A stretch of DNA of 64,000 bases from Rachicladosporium sp. CCFEE 5018. Taxonomy: Eukaryota; Ascomycota; Dothideomycetes; Cladosporiales; Cladosporiaceae. Position numbers and translations under genes: made by a program. The stretch spans positions 232,731 through 296,730 of the forward strand of contig KZ111141.1 of the NCBI GenBank assembly GCA_002077045.2. Reading direction: 5' to 3'. Positions within the stretch are counted from its first letter, which is position 1; each line of letters opens with the position of its first letter. Below, one piece after another: positions 52,779-63,470 of this stretch. The notes under the pieces were generated by a model, which was given only the letters and a program-made list of their open reading frames with translations, did no database searches and was not told the origin of the DNA.

Positions 52779-54897
52779 TGAATCAGATCTGCGTGGAACG
52801 GCCGTGGTCAGTGGCGCATATCAGCAATTGGATGAGGCGTTATGGACTGGAAACCTGAGGTATACGATGCATGATGGAATGATTGGATGCAAGAGCGTAG
52901 ATATGGGAGGCGTTACTGGCACATCTAGATACCCTATAAAGCGATCTGAGCCTGTGCTCCCTGCCCTTTCCAGCCCTACGAGCTGCTTTGCTGATCCTCC
53001 GGTCCTCCTTGCCACGCCCTTGAACCGATACGTCCACACTTGTCCAGCTGGCACTAGTACGATTGACGAGGCCGTTATCGTGGCTTTCAGTCTCATGACT
53101 GTCCAGCGGACGAACGTCCATGTAAAAGGCGAGACTCTATTGCATCGCATAGAGGCGCGCGATCTTGACCCGCAGTACATCGTCGCGCCGCTGGAAGTCT
53201 CATCTCGTGGTGATGACTGGCGAGGTAGTGATCTGTGCGGCCGTGTTGACTGATTTACTCACCAGCAGCCAATGTAAAGATGCCGGTTTCAATGGCTTCG
53301 CCGTCAGATAGGACATTCGCAAGTTGCTTGCTTGGAAGTTCGATGGCTCTATTGGCTTTCATCGAAGGTCGTCTCCGCTCACACTCGCACAATGCGGTAG
53401 CTTGAAAGTCCCTCGCTAGGCGCCGGCTTGAGTTTGGAGAGCATCCTCGCACGGTGAGAGGCTTCAGACATATTGAAGTTGTCTTCTCGCGGCGCCATAG
53501 GAAGAGTCATGGCGAGAACTTCTAGTGGTAGAGATGTCGTTGAGCTCGAAGCTGCTGAGCTGCAGCTTGATGATCGGGAGGCGCTGGTGAAGTTGGCCGA
53601 GCTGGTGGAGGACATGCGGAAGAAAGGCATCTTGTGTGTCTTAGTCTGGCGAATTCCTTTGACCTGAACAGATGTAGTGGGTGATAGTCTTGGGTCGTTG
53701 TGTGCGATTTAATATTCTGTAGCGCTCAAGGGCTTGGTCTAACTTGATCGATGGAATGCTGATGAGGTGAAGAGAGAGTCAACCATAGGAAATGTCGAGA
53801 GTACTTATCTTTGTCCATATGGATATTCAGGCTCCCAGATGAGGTCACATTCGATGGTATCACTGATTACTTACGTCCGCTGGCCGAGTCGGGAAGCCAG
53901 TGCGATGCGGAGGAAGGCGCGGGTTTTGGGAGGTGTTCCTTCCGCAGTGTTTGCGACGTGGTCCGTGCTGATGGACTTAACGCAGGAGACCGGACTCGGC
54001 CGACTTTGTGCCCGACAACATGAACGGGTGTCGACTGCATTGGGCAGGAGTCATCGCTGAAGCCCGGAAAGGTGAATGGGAGCTGATGGCTTGATAGTGA
54101 TAGCCCAAGATGGCTCACATGATCCCGCCCGAGCTCCCTTCATAGAGAGACAAGCTTTTCTACACCGCCTCGAGCCCATTGACCCTAGATCCGCAGACCT
54201 TTCGAGACATACTGGCCCTGGACTTCAAATGTCTCTGGCCATATCAGCGCCAATGCACTTAAGAACGGCAGCTTCAGCCATGCGTACACATGTCGATGTA
54301 CGATCAGGGGACGCAGATCCGAAAAGGTCACGAAAGGGCTTCGCAACAGAATTACCACACGGCGTCCATGTGCTGCTAGTTTTCGCATCAATGTCGATCG
54401 AACGGGGACAACAGTACTACTGACGCGCTTGGGCGAGCCACACTCTCACGATTTGCTCTTCACGGACCAGCGTGGTCTAAATGATGGCCTCAGATTGATG
54501 ATCGAGCATCTAGCGCCTGTCTTGCAGTCGACTAAGGCCATTAAGGATGAACTGCTTACCGGCCCAGACAAGCGTTTATATGCTCTTGCAGGAGCTGAAC
54601 ATGTGACATTAGGTCGAATTAGGTATGCTGCCATTGACACACTGTTCCCCGACAGGACGCAGGAACAACGCGCTCTCCAAGGTGCAGATTCTGGTGATGA
54701 CGCAGATGCCGGCGAGGGCGAAAGCATGCATGGCAGTGACGCTGGCGATGGTGACCGAGACGATGGTGACCGAGACGATTGTTGGAAACGGACCAGCATC
54801 TCCTTCGTTCCAGATTTCGGAAACTTTCATATCAAGCTCATCAACGGGTGTGATCGAGACGGATCTAGCCAGTGTGCAGCAGACGATCTCGTCGAGA
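52779..54897. other. Gene-poor stretch with gene fragments
   Basis: About 2.1 kb. On the minus strand 53256-53455 reads like coding sequence (ECERRRPSMKANRAIELPSK, then a GTGAGT donor, continuing from an acceptor at ~53218), but I find no intact start or complete exon chain. Around 54430-54700 a plus-strand frame without ATG (PHSHDLLFTDQRGLNDGLRL) also looks coding. A 15-base repeat (GATGGTGACCGAGAC, twice) lies near 54748. These look like decayed genes. Confidence 0.4.
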
Positions 54898-56171
54898 GGT
54901 ATTATCCATGGCTTGCTATCGCTTCCTCCTGAAGTCATCGGACACACAGCTATCGTCACTGGTGCGAATGAAATCAGCGGCCATTGTATGCTACGTGTAT
55001 TGGGAGGAGACGCGAAGCAATGGAAGAAAGTATACTGCCTTTCGCGGGGTCCACCGTATGGCTCTAGTGGCTTGCCTGCGAATGCTGAACATATCTCTGT
55101 CGACTCCCTTGCTCAACCCGATGAGATTGCTGCAGTCCTGAAAGCAAAGAAAGTCACAGCCGATCAAAGTTTCATCCTCTCTTGCGTCCATCCCAATCTG
55201 AATCACAATCGTGATCCATGGAACACTGCACAAGAGTCCCTCAATATCAACAGTGCGCTATTGTCCAACTTCCTTACGGCCCTTTCCATCGCCTCAATCA
55301 CTCCCAAACGCTCCTGCTCCAGACTGGCGCAATGACGCACGGCGTTCACCTGGGTCCCACGAAACTACCACAAGAAGAGTCAGATTCCCGAGTTCTGCTT
55401 GAGCCAAACTTCTACTACGCTCAGGAGGACGTTCTATCAGCTTTTTGCGAAGATACAAGCTGTGCAAGCAACGTCTGTATCCCGGTTCCCATCACTGGAG
55501 CCGTGCCCGATGCAGCGATGACCTATGCATGACCCCTCGCAATCTATGCTGCCGTATGCGCAAAGCCAGGCGAGCATATGGTCTTCCCTGGCGACCTAGT
55601 GGCATGGCAGATGCCGCAGAGCATAAGCTATGCGATGATGAACGCGTACATGGAGGAGTGGGCAGTATTGGCTGCGCCAACGGGTGAACGATTCAACACT
55701 TGCGATGGCAGCTCTTCCACGTGGGAAGCCACTTGGCCGGTTATATCCAAGTGGTATGGGGCCCGAAGCATCGGGCCATAGGACGGAGATCAGTATCATG
55801 TGCAAGAGACGAGATTAAACCCGCGTGGCTATGGCGGCAAAGGAGTCATGAGAAGGAAGTTCACGATGGTCAGCTGGGCTGCGAGACCCGAAGTCAAGCA
55901 AGCTTGGGCTTCGTTAGCTAGGGAGCATAGGCTCAAGGCATTTCCAGCCGACGGGAACGTCACTCGGATCTTCGGTTTCTTGGACGGAACGCTTATGAGG
56001 ACTGCACCGATCATGCTGGATATGGACAAAAGTCGAAAGCTGGGCTGGCATGGGTTTGTGGACTCGAAAGAGGCACTACTCGAGACGTTCCAGGACGTGG
56101 CAAGATTGAAGATGGTTCGACTGGATAAGACGCCCAATCATGCGGCGATCGGAGTGATCAAGGGGCGCTGA
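54898..56171 (+). pseudogene. PRISE-like short-chain reductase pseudogene (NAD(P)-dependent epimerase family)
   Basis: Reads as a nearly full-length PRISE-type SDR (iridoid/progesterone 5-beta-reductase-like), but broken. The nucleotide-binding start is HTAIVTGANEISGHCMLRVL; the usual second glycine of TGANGISG is Glu. Conserved parts follow: KKVYCLSRGPPYG, SIASITPKR, YGVHLGPTKLPQEES-like, PNFYYAQEDVLSAFCED, FPGDLVAWQMPQS, MMNAYMEEWAVLA, and MDKSRKLGWHGFVDSKEALL. Damage: a one-base loss between 55311 and 55312 shifts frame; in-frame stops are at 55530-55532 (TGA) and 55779-55781 (TAG). Conserved sequence continues on both sides of each stop, so introns do not explain them. No clear start codon was found. 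Its 3' end meets the EthD gene tail to tail. Confidence 0.78.
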
Positions 56172-56183
56172 GTCTGTGTGCAG

Positions 56184-56759
56184 CTACTCGGTCGCATCGA
56201 ACAGCTTCTGCCATTGCTGAAAGTCGACGGCTGCTTTGCCATCCGCGATGAGCACTACTCGGTCGCCTACCACGCTGCCAGCGTCTACGCCTTGCAAATG
56301 CTCCATTGCATTGCTGAGCAGAAACCGTCGTTCGTCTGGCAAGATGACATCCTGGAAATATCGCTTGCCTACGCTGCTGGACGCGAACCATTCTGCGAAG
56401 TCGAAGTTGATGGGAAACAGCATCTCGGCCACTGCATCCCATTGCTCGAGATCAATGGTTTGGCTGTACTTCTCGCGAACTGCGTCGTTCGCCCACCGGA
56501 GTGGCTTGTGGATCTAACTTTGCATTAACGATTGCGTCAAGAGAGTCGGCGATCGGTGATGACTTACTTGCGCGTAGTACTGTACATTCATGGCAAAGCA
56601 CCACGGCAGAGCGACTGGCCCGTGGTGCTCGATGTAATACTCCCTGAAGGCTTCATGCGACGTGCCAGCGCGTCGCTTCAGCAGCCCCTGACCGATCTTG
56701 CCATCAGATGAGCTGTTAGGTGCGGAGACCTTCGGATCCTTCAGTTCGAGATTCGCCAT
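56184..56759 (-). CDS. EthD-domain protein
   Basis: Two exons on the minus strand, 56759-56568 and 56513-56184, with a 54-base intron (GTAAGT..GTTAG); 173 residues. The start has LLKRRAGTSHEAFREYYIEH then HGPVALPWCFAMNVQYYAQ, the EthD motif (R-x-G-x-S-x-E-x-F-x-x-Y followed by HGP). The second exon continues IHKPLRWAND, an IDLEQWDAVAEMLFP helix, and ends VGDRVVLIADGKAAVDFQQW. EthD proteins are small dimeric alpha-beta barrel proteins; fungal ones occur in polyketide and other secondary-metabolite clusters and some act as dehydratases or cyclases. No polyketide synthase is in this window; its neighbour is a dead reductase gene, so this may be the remains of a small pathway. Confidence 0.85.
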
Positions 56760-57456
56760 GGCTCCTCACACGAAGTTGTGGAGATTTGGGGAGCGGCGAG
56801 GTGGGTGTCGTCGTTCGTGGCAACAGGCCACTTGTCCAATGATTCTATGCACGCACTTGGCAATCTTACCTGCATGTGAGGTAAGCAAAATATATCGCTG
56901 CATAGACGGTTGCATCTTCTCGCATTCGTTCTGTTACGCGGCTCTGAACATGCAGCTTGGGACGGAGGTGTCCTGGCAATATATGAGTCTATCGTTCTGT
57001 GGTAGTCTGATCGATCGTGATCAAGACTTTACACTCGTTGTTAAATCTCGGGTAGAACAGCCGAGGAGCTCTCTCCTAGACGATAATGGTAGCTGAAGGC
57101 GGGTCTGGCTCTACGAATCGCAGACCCATCGGACCACAGATGATGTAGCCGTCATTCACATCTACCGCGACTACATCCGCAGTCACCTGCAGACCAGCAG
57201 ATCTGCAAAGCGCCCAGACAAAATTGGGGTAAGCCTTGTGGAAATGATCGAGGCGTTGTAGCCTGTCGTGTACCGCAGCAAGGTTCAGCACGTGCTAGAC
57301 TTGGCAGACGTCGTTCCGATGGAGCTATGGTAAGTTCGGACGAATGTGTCTGCCACGATACTTGCGGAAGGAGGCCAGCTGTAGGATGTAGGTATAGTTG
57401 TAGCTATGTAGTTCTATGTATGAGACCTATATACTGTGTAGTGAAGAGTCTCCATC
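56760..57456. other. Intergenic with a coding-like fragment
   Basis: 697 bases. The minus-strand frame 57076-57291 ends in a protein-like stretch (AYPNFVWALCRSAGLQVTAD, then GYIICGPMGLRFVEPDPPS) but has no ATG and no clear upstream exon. It may be a gene remnant. Nothing else supported. Confidence 0.35.
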
Positions 57457-58777
57457 ATGGCTACTACTGACGTTACCCGTACTGAAGGTGTAGCGAGAGA
57501 TGTGAGCCCGGGATCGTCGAGTGAGCCTCTTACACTACAAAATACTCGCAATTGAACAGATCCGACGCCTTTCTCCGTACACTTCCCTAATGTCGAGTCC
57601 ATATACAAAGTATGGACGACATTTCTCTCTCATGGCGTCGAAGCGGCACTGGACTTGATCCCAGCAGACTGCGACTACTTGCGTGCTTCGCTCCCTCATT
57701 TTCAAGCGCCATAAAGGCGAGAAAGTCGTCCTGATACTTGGGATGTGTCGCTTGAAAGGTAGTGTGCCTTGCCTAGCGCCAGCAGAGGCCTACACGGAAG
57801 AGGTCGTAGCAAGTCTCGAGAGACTTCCCGGAGTGAGGGTTATACTCATTGACTTGAGAAAGGAATGTCGTCGAAATGCTCACAGCGAAGGCTGCCACTC
57901 TATTGGAGATATAGAGGCAGCGGCGTGGACATTAGCGACGGCCATGGAAATCGCTATTGCGAAGCAGGCGTTCGACATTGACTTCACGAAAGTCATTTCC
58001 TTCTCGGGTGTGCGGGGCACGCAGTACTATGCGCTGCAACAATTCGACAGAAGATTGAATAGTGCAATCTTCCAGCTCCCAAGCGTCTGGACCGAACAGC
58101 ATCTCGGCCACCTTGGTAATAGCGGTTGGGTTGGCAGTCTAGCCAAAACGTGGGCAAAGACTGACGCTTTCGAGCATGTCAGTCAGCAACTAAGTCCGCT
58201 GCTAGGATTCGAGGAGAGTGTCGTCTTTCGTGCCTTTTAGGAGGGGCTTCAAAAGCACGGCGATCTTTTCGAACCTGGTCAGTCTAGGCCACCACTAGGC
58301 CAAACAGTATCGTCGATGACTTCGAAGTCAACAGACTGTCTCGATGCGCTAGACGCTCTGCAAAATGCACAAGTACCTGCAGGTTCGATGACAGTACACT
58401 CGCCTGCAAAGAGACATGCGGTCGCGAAAAGGGCGCGCAAGAAGATCGAAGATGGCGTCACCTGTCCAATCCCTCGGTGTACTAAAAAGTACAAGCGAAG
58501 GGATGGCCAGCGGATTCATCTGAAAAAATATCACAACTTCGAGCTCGTCTTCAACGTGGATAGCGAGCACCAATGCGCTTACGGTGATTGCGACGCCACA
58601 CTTAACACACCTGCCCAAGCTGATGAGCATTTGGTCAGTGCGCACGGGTGGAACATCAATCTCAAGGAAGGACTGTGGCCGAATAAATATCAAGTGTCAG
58701 ACAACAAGGGGCTGAGATGGAACAAGTCCACTGGTGCATGGGAGGCCGCAGATGGCGAAATGACCGAGCAGAGGTAG
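57457..58777 (+). pseudogene. C2H2 zinc-finger protein, probably disrupted near its 5' end
   Basis: The 3' part is clear: two zinc fingers, each C-x4-C-x12-H-x4-H (CPIPRCTKKYKRRDGQRIH.., and CAYGDCDATLNTPAQADEH..), in 58241-58777. An in-frame TAG at 58238-58240 is best explained as the end of a 63-base intron (58178-58240; GTCAGT donor, AACTAAG branch, CTTTTAG), leaving the frame intact. Upstream, 57743-58177 (from ATG 57743) encodes APAEAYTEEVVASLERLPGV and a globular region of unknown type. Still further upstream, 57560-57710 is coding-like in another frame (SIYKVWTTFLSHGVEAALDL). No intron with good signals connects them, which suggests a frameshift. A short first exon from ATG 57457 is possible but would need a 39-base intron. 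If only the downstream part is used, the product is 323 residues. Confidence 0.5.
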
Positions 58778-59149
58778 CTTGGCCAAGCAGCACCAAGCAT
58801 GCAAGAGTCGATTGCAGGATAACGTCGCGTTCGCAGTATTTCCTGCAGCGATTCATGACGTGCGATTCATGGGCAGTAAACGGTTCTCCGCATCGCCACA
58901 CTACTCCTGCGCAAGCTGAACTCACATATTCATGGCATACACGGCACAAGGTGGTGGGTCTAGCGATTGCGACCAATCGTGTCACTTTTCGAAACTCACC
59001 TCGGATGTTGACCTTGAATCCGTCGACGATATAAGTATGTCCATTCAGTGCAGTCGTTCATATCTCATACACAGCAATAACGCAGACTTCAGCAGCATTC
59101 CCTTCTTTTACAATCAAGATCTCAACTCGTTTCCATCGAATACTTCAAC
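58778..59149. other. Intergenic, promoter of the cutinase gene
   Basis: 372 bases. C/T/A-rich just before the cutinase ATG, consistent with a fungal 5' leader. Nothing else seen. Confidence 0.5.
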
Positions 59150-59948
59150 ATGATCTTCACTCCAGCTGTCATCCTCGCCGGTTTGGCCCTATCGGCCGCT
59201 GCCGTGCCACTCGAGGAGCGTCAGACTGCCTGCTCGGCGTACACCCTGATCAACACTCGTGGTACTGGCGAGCCTCAGGGCGAGTCGTCTGGCTTCCGCA
59301 CGATTGACAGCAATGTCCGCAGCCAGGTCTCAGGTGGAAGCGTTGTAAGTACTGCCAAGTGGCAGACCACGCCATACCATGGTCGGTCCACTGATCCCAC
59401 GTTGTAGTACAACACCATCTACGCCGCCGACTATAGCCAGAACTCTGCCGCTGGCACAACCGACATCGCCAACAAGGTTGCCTCTCTCGTGCGTGCGAAC
59501 CCTAACGTCTGCGTCATCCTCGAGGGCTACTCTCAGGGTGCGGCCGCGACCGTCAACGCCATGTCGAGATTGACAGGAACTTCGTACACTACCGTCAAGG
59601 GCGTGCTGTTGTTCGGTGACCCAGAGCACAAGGCTGGCTTGGCTTGCAACGTGGACCAGAATGGTGGCACTACCACTTTGAACGTCAACGGCATCAGCGC
59701 GTATGGCAGTGCTGGCATTCCCTCCAACTGGGTGGCTAAGACGCTGGATGTCTGCAACTACGTATGTGTATCCTACGATAACACTCACATGCTCGACACG
59801 ACCGCTAACGCGAACATAGGGTGACGGTGTCTGCGACACTACGCACGGCAGTGGAATCAATCAACAGCATCTTGCCTATCCCCAGTCGACCACCATCCAG
59901 AATTTGGGCACGAAGTACATCGTCGGTCGTCTTCGCGGCACGAGCTAG
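59150..59948 (+). CDS. Cutinase / CE5-family serine esterase
   Basis: Three exons, 59150-59344, 59408-59761 and 59820-59948 (introns 63 and 58 bases; GTAAGT and GTATGT donors, CTGAT and CTAAC branches); 225 residues. A signal peptide (MIFTPAVILAGLALSAAAVP) is followed by ACSAYTLINTRGTGEPQGES. The catalytic triad can be placed: S107 in EGYSQGAA, D185 in GDGVCD, and H200 in QQHLAY. Cysteines fit the two family disulphides. The second exon carries LLFGDPEHKAGLACNVD. Such secreted enzymes hydrolyse cutin, polyesters or acetylxylan; family members can differ in substrate. Length is normal for fungal cutinases. Confidence 0.93.
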
Positions 59949-61300
59949 GGCATTCGACCATGTAGCTGCTCGATTTCGACCCGGTGTTGAGTGAAACGTA
60001 GGGTGGACATCCTCGAAGAGACACACACGATCCTGAGACGTGGAGGAGGTAGATGATCTGCGGTACATCTATGTAACATTCTATAAGTCCAGCTCTTTGT
60101 CATACCTTCTCCTCCGCATACTCGAGACCTGAGCATGCTCTTTTCTAACAAGATGCTACTGTTAGAAAGTATGTGTCTGAACCGCTGGAAAATCGCGGCC
60201 GAGAGAATGGCTGATGAAGCAATCCAATTGTTCTTCCGTAGCACTTAGCACACTCATTGATCGTATGCGAGTCTCGTCAGTGATGTATAGGTATGCATGA
60301 CAGTTCTCAGTCCCTTGACAGCCTAAATGGAGCGTTCCTAACAAGCGCGGTAACACTGCCAAGGCTTGCACAACTTCCATGTTGATCTCGCTTTGACAAC
60401 ATCGATCTTTTGAAACACAACCTATGCCAACACCAACGTGCATCATTCTTCGTCAGTCTAGCGACAGACTTAGCCTCAGACAACTATGGTCCCACGAGGG
60501 AGCGGCGCGGCGCGCACCACGCGTGCATGCATCAGCCGAACCTAACATCCAAAGGGCTGAGCTCAAAGCCTGGACGTCCGATGTGGAGTTTGCTGACGAG
60601 ACATCTTGTGATCCGAAAAGGAGCACCCGAGGGAGTCATCCTCGCTTCGAATGAGCTCTTTGAACCGAGAACATGAGCTTGAAGAACAGCACAATCCACA
60701 GGGTTTGATTTGATGAATCATTAGGCAGCCGAGCGTGAAGACTCGAGTGACCTGCACGCGGTGGTAGAGCTGTCCGCAATAGAGCACTTTTCTTCACATG
60801 CTCGCTTGTCGCTTAGCCTCTCACATGAGTATTGCATGGACTCTTGCTAAGACATCGCTGCTCACCGGCATAAGCACTGGAGGATGCGCCTAGCGGATGC
60901 TTACAACACCTCTGCGTCGGCACTCAGCATGCTCAGCCCTATTACGCAGGCGCAGTATCACTGGCTACTCTCTTGGCGGACCCATCCCCGCTACGATTGC
61001 ACAAACGCGTCTATGGCCGAAGCTGACGCTCAGCACCGCCCGTCAGACTCTGACATGTCGCCAACACGACTCGCAGCTCGCGTTTGACAACACGAGAATG
61101 ACAGATGCTCGTTGTTGGACTTGTGCATGCCCTAGATGCCTAAGCGTTGGGCATTAATACCAAATGGGAGACCAATAAGTAGGTGTTCGCTCTGCTACAG
61201 ATCTACTCTTCGTACACAACACCTTTCTTTATTCACAGCCTGAATCCCCTTGCCATTCATCTGTCTTGGAATACTCTACTCTGTCACTCAACTTTGCGCG
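59949..61300. other. Intergenic with one possible small gene
   Basis: 1,352 bases. A minus-strand frame with an ATG start at 60446, ending at 60162 (94 codons), has protein-like composition (EVVQALAVLPRLLGTLHLGC, then TEEQLDCFISHSLGRDF). It may be a small gene or a fragment; no domain recognised. The rest holds nothing supported. Confidence 0.4.
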
Positions 61301-63470
61301 ATGGTCAAGCTTTTGTTGGGCTCTGCAGCCTTGCTCCTCGCTTCCTCATCACTATGGGAGGTAGCAAGTGCGCAATGGGAGTACCGGTCTATGAGCGGGC
61401 GCTCCAATCGGCGCTCTGCAATCGCTCGTCCGCCAGCTCGCGAGTACACCGAGGTCTCTGCCGCTCACGTCAAGCGATTCGAAGGCCATGTTCGTAAGCG
61501 CGACACTTCCGCCTCCGATGATGTCGATCTCCAGACAGCCGAGAGCTGGTACTGGGGAGGTTGTAAGTCAATCAACACGAATTAAAGTCGAGCATGAGGC
61601 TGATGCGAGTCAGCGGACACTGCGCCAATCTCACCAAGCAACTCGAACCCTGCTCTCAACCTGACTGGTGTCGCTGACGACTCGACACGATACCTGTCTC
61701 TTGAGCGGTTCAGCGACTCGATCAAGTCAGTCGACTGCAACGGCAATAGCATCAAGATCACCTTCAACAGCAAAGACACCTACAACGACATCCAGAGCAA
61801 CTGGAAGTGGATCAATACCAATGGCCGTACGGTCTATGTCGTGCTTGCCCCGAACACTTGCAGCAATTTCAAGCGTCAGCCATATAGTGCGCAGACCGCC
61901 ACATTCGACTCTAACAGCAATGCTGCTACCTTCACCGCTAACCAAGCGACTTGGTCCGATGCCATCAAGCAGGGCAACCTTCATTTCAACACTCAGGGTA
62001 TCCAGTCAGGTGGTGGCCTGAGCAAGAGACTCGTCAACGTCGACCAGACAAAATCTATCGACGTGACCAAGGACTTCAGCCAGACACTCTTTAGCAAGGA
62101 GATCCCGGGTACTGGACTCACTACTGAGATTGACTGCGCGACGTGCGGCACTCGCGGCAAGTTCAACATCGAGATCAACGCCGAGATTAATGTCTTCTCT
62201 GCCAACACAGGTAGGCAGACCACTTTGAGATGCATAGTCGCAAGGACTAATACATGACACAGGATTTGCACAGATCACACCCGATGGACTGGGAGCTGAC
62301 ATTGTACTTGGCGTGAGTCGTCTATCTATACAAGACCCAGTAGAGGTGGCCAGGCTGATATTGATCGCAGTTCAAAGTCGGGGGTGAACTGACAAGCGAA
62401 CTTTCCGCGGAGATCAGCGCACCGCCAATCATCCTCGCTGGCATCGATGTTCCCGGCGTGCTCACCCTCGGACCTTTGATTCGTCTCGCAGGCAAGGCCA
62501 GCTTGACAGCAGTTAGTGCCGAAGCGCAGCTTACCGTTGGCACCAAGCTCGATATCCCGCAAGATTCTATCGCCAAGGTGGACTTCAGCAACAGCGCCGA
62601 CAATCAGCTGAGCGGTTGGTCACCCGTCTTCACGGCAGTGGGCCCAGATCTCAGCGCCAGCGTCAGCGTCTCTGGCAAAGTTGGCCCGGTGATCAGCCTG
62701 GAAATCAGCGTCAATGCCCTGCTTGGCAAGATTCAGGGCGGTGCTGGCCTGGCTATCGCCGCTCCGCAGCTCAATCTTGCCCTGACGGCTAGTGCAGACA
62801 CGGCTGGAGGCGTGTGCGGCAATTCTGCTGCGCAGCTGGGTGTGGAGGTCGATGTCGGTCTTAGCGCTGAGCTTGACGCGTTTGCTGGTAAGCCTGCATC
62901 ACGCAGAAGTCACCCTACTTTGATAACTGGAGCACTGATCCAAACATCACAGGCTTCGGCGATCCCAAAGACCTCCCGAATAAAGTCGCTCTCCTCTCCA
63001 CTTCCACGCCTCTCTTCTCAAGCTGCTTCACGCTCGCTGGCACAGCTACAGGCGGAGCTGCAGCCCCTACAAACGCGCCAGCCGGAACGACAACAGCAGC
63101 GGACGCCGGCACAACCACCGCTCCAGCCGCAGCCCAAGCAACCTTCAGCCGCTTCGCCACAAGCGACTGCAGCGATGGCGGTCAAGGCATCCTCGGCCAA
63201 CCATTGAACCCCGGCGAATGCGTAGCCGCTACCAATGCAGGCGGCAACTTTGCCACCTTCAACTCCGGCAAAGTGGACTCGTCGCTGCTGGACACTACCA
63301 ACGGTTGCATCATTGCATTCTACAGCGACTCTGGATGCGCGACACAGGTTGGGGTTGCCTTCAATCCGTCCAGTGGCACGTGTTTGACGCAGGCGAGTAT
63401 CTTGAATCAGGATGTTCAGGGGGATACTGCGGCGTCGATTCAGTTCATGAGGATTGATAGCTGTACCTAG
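61301..63470 (+). CDS. Large secreted protein of unknown function, five exons
   Basis: Exons 61301-61562, 61614-62210, 62263-62312, 62371-62887 and 62953-63470; introns 51-65 bases, all GT..AG; 647 residues. The third exon is only 50 bases. Signal peptide: MVKLLLGSAALLLASSSLWE and on to VASA. A Lys-Arg pair in HVRKRD (~residue 67) may be a processing site. The middle has a domain with LERFSDSIKSVDCNGNSIKI, W-K-W-I-N-T and a C-A-T-C-G-T-R-G-K-F motif, then a long repeat-poor beta-rich part (GADIVLG, LGPLIRLAGKASLTAVSAEA, KVGPVISLEISVNALLG). After an Ala/Thr-rich linker the C-terminal ~100 residues hold paired cysteines (TSDCSDGGQGILG, NGCIIAFYSDSGCATQVG). I recall similar uncharacterised secreted proteins (DUF7029/DUF7223-like) in plant-associated fungi; this label is tentative. 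All five exons keep frame. Confidence 0.8.

Larger units (their letters stand above)
50234..52796. repeat. 2,563-base duplicated segment, right copy
   Basis: Counterpart of 47571-50133 with a constant offset of 2,663 bases and nine substitutions, no indels seen. It starts at the first base after the gap and diverges into unique sequence at 52797. Confidence 0.95.

Noticed and set aside
53379..53667. Overlapping open frames on both strands (Ser-rich on minus, Glu/Leu-rich on plus)
   Set aside because: Mirror-image low-complexity frames; neither joins to a complete gene.
54429..54932. 167-codon plus-strand open frame starting at TTG
   Set aside because: No ATG and no splice partner; part of it is protein-like, so it is noted as a fragment rather than a gene.
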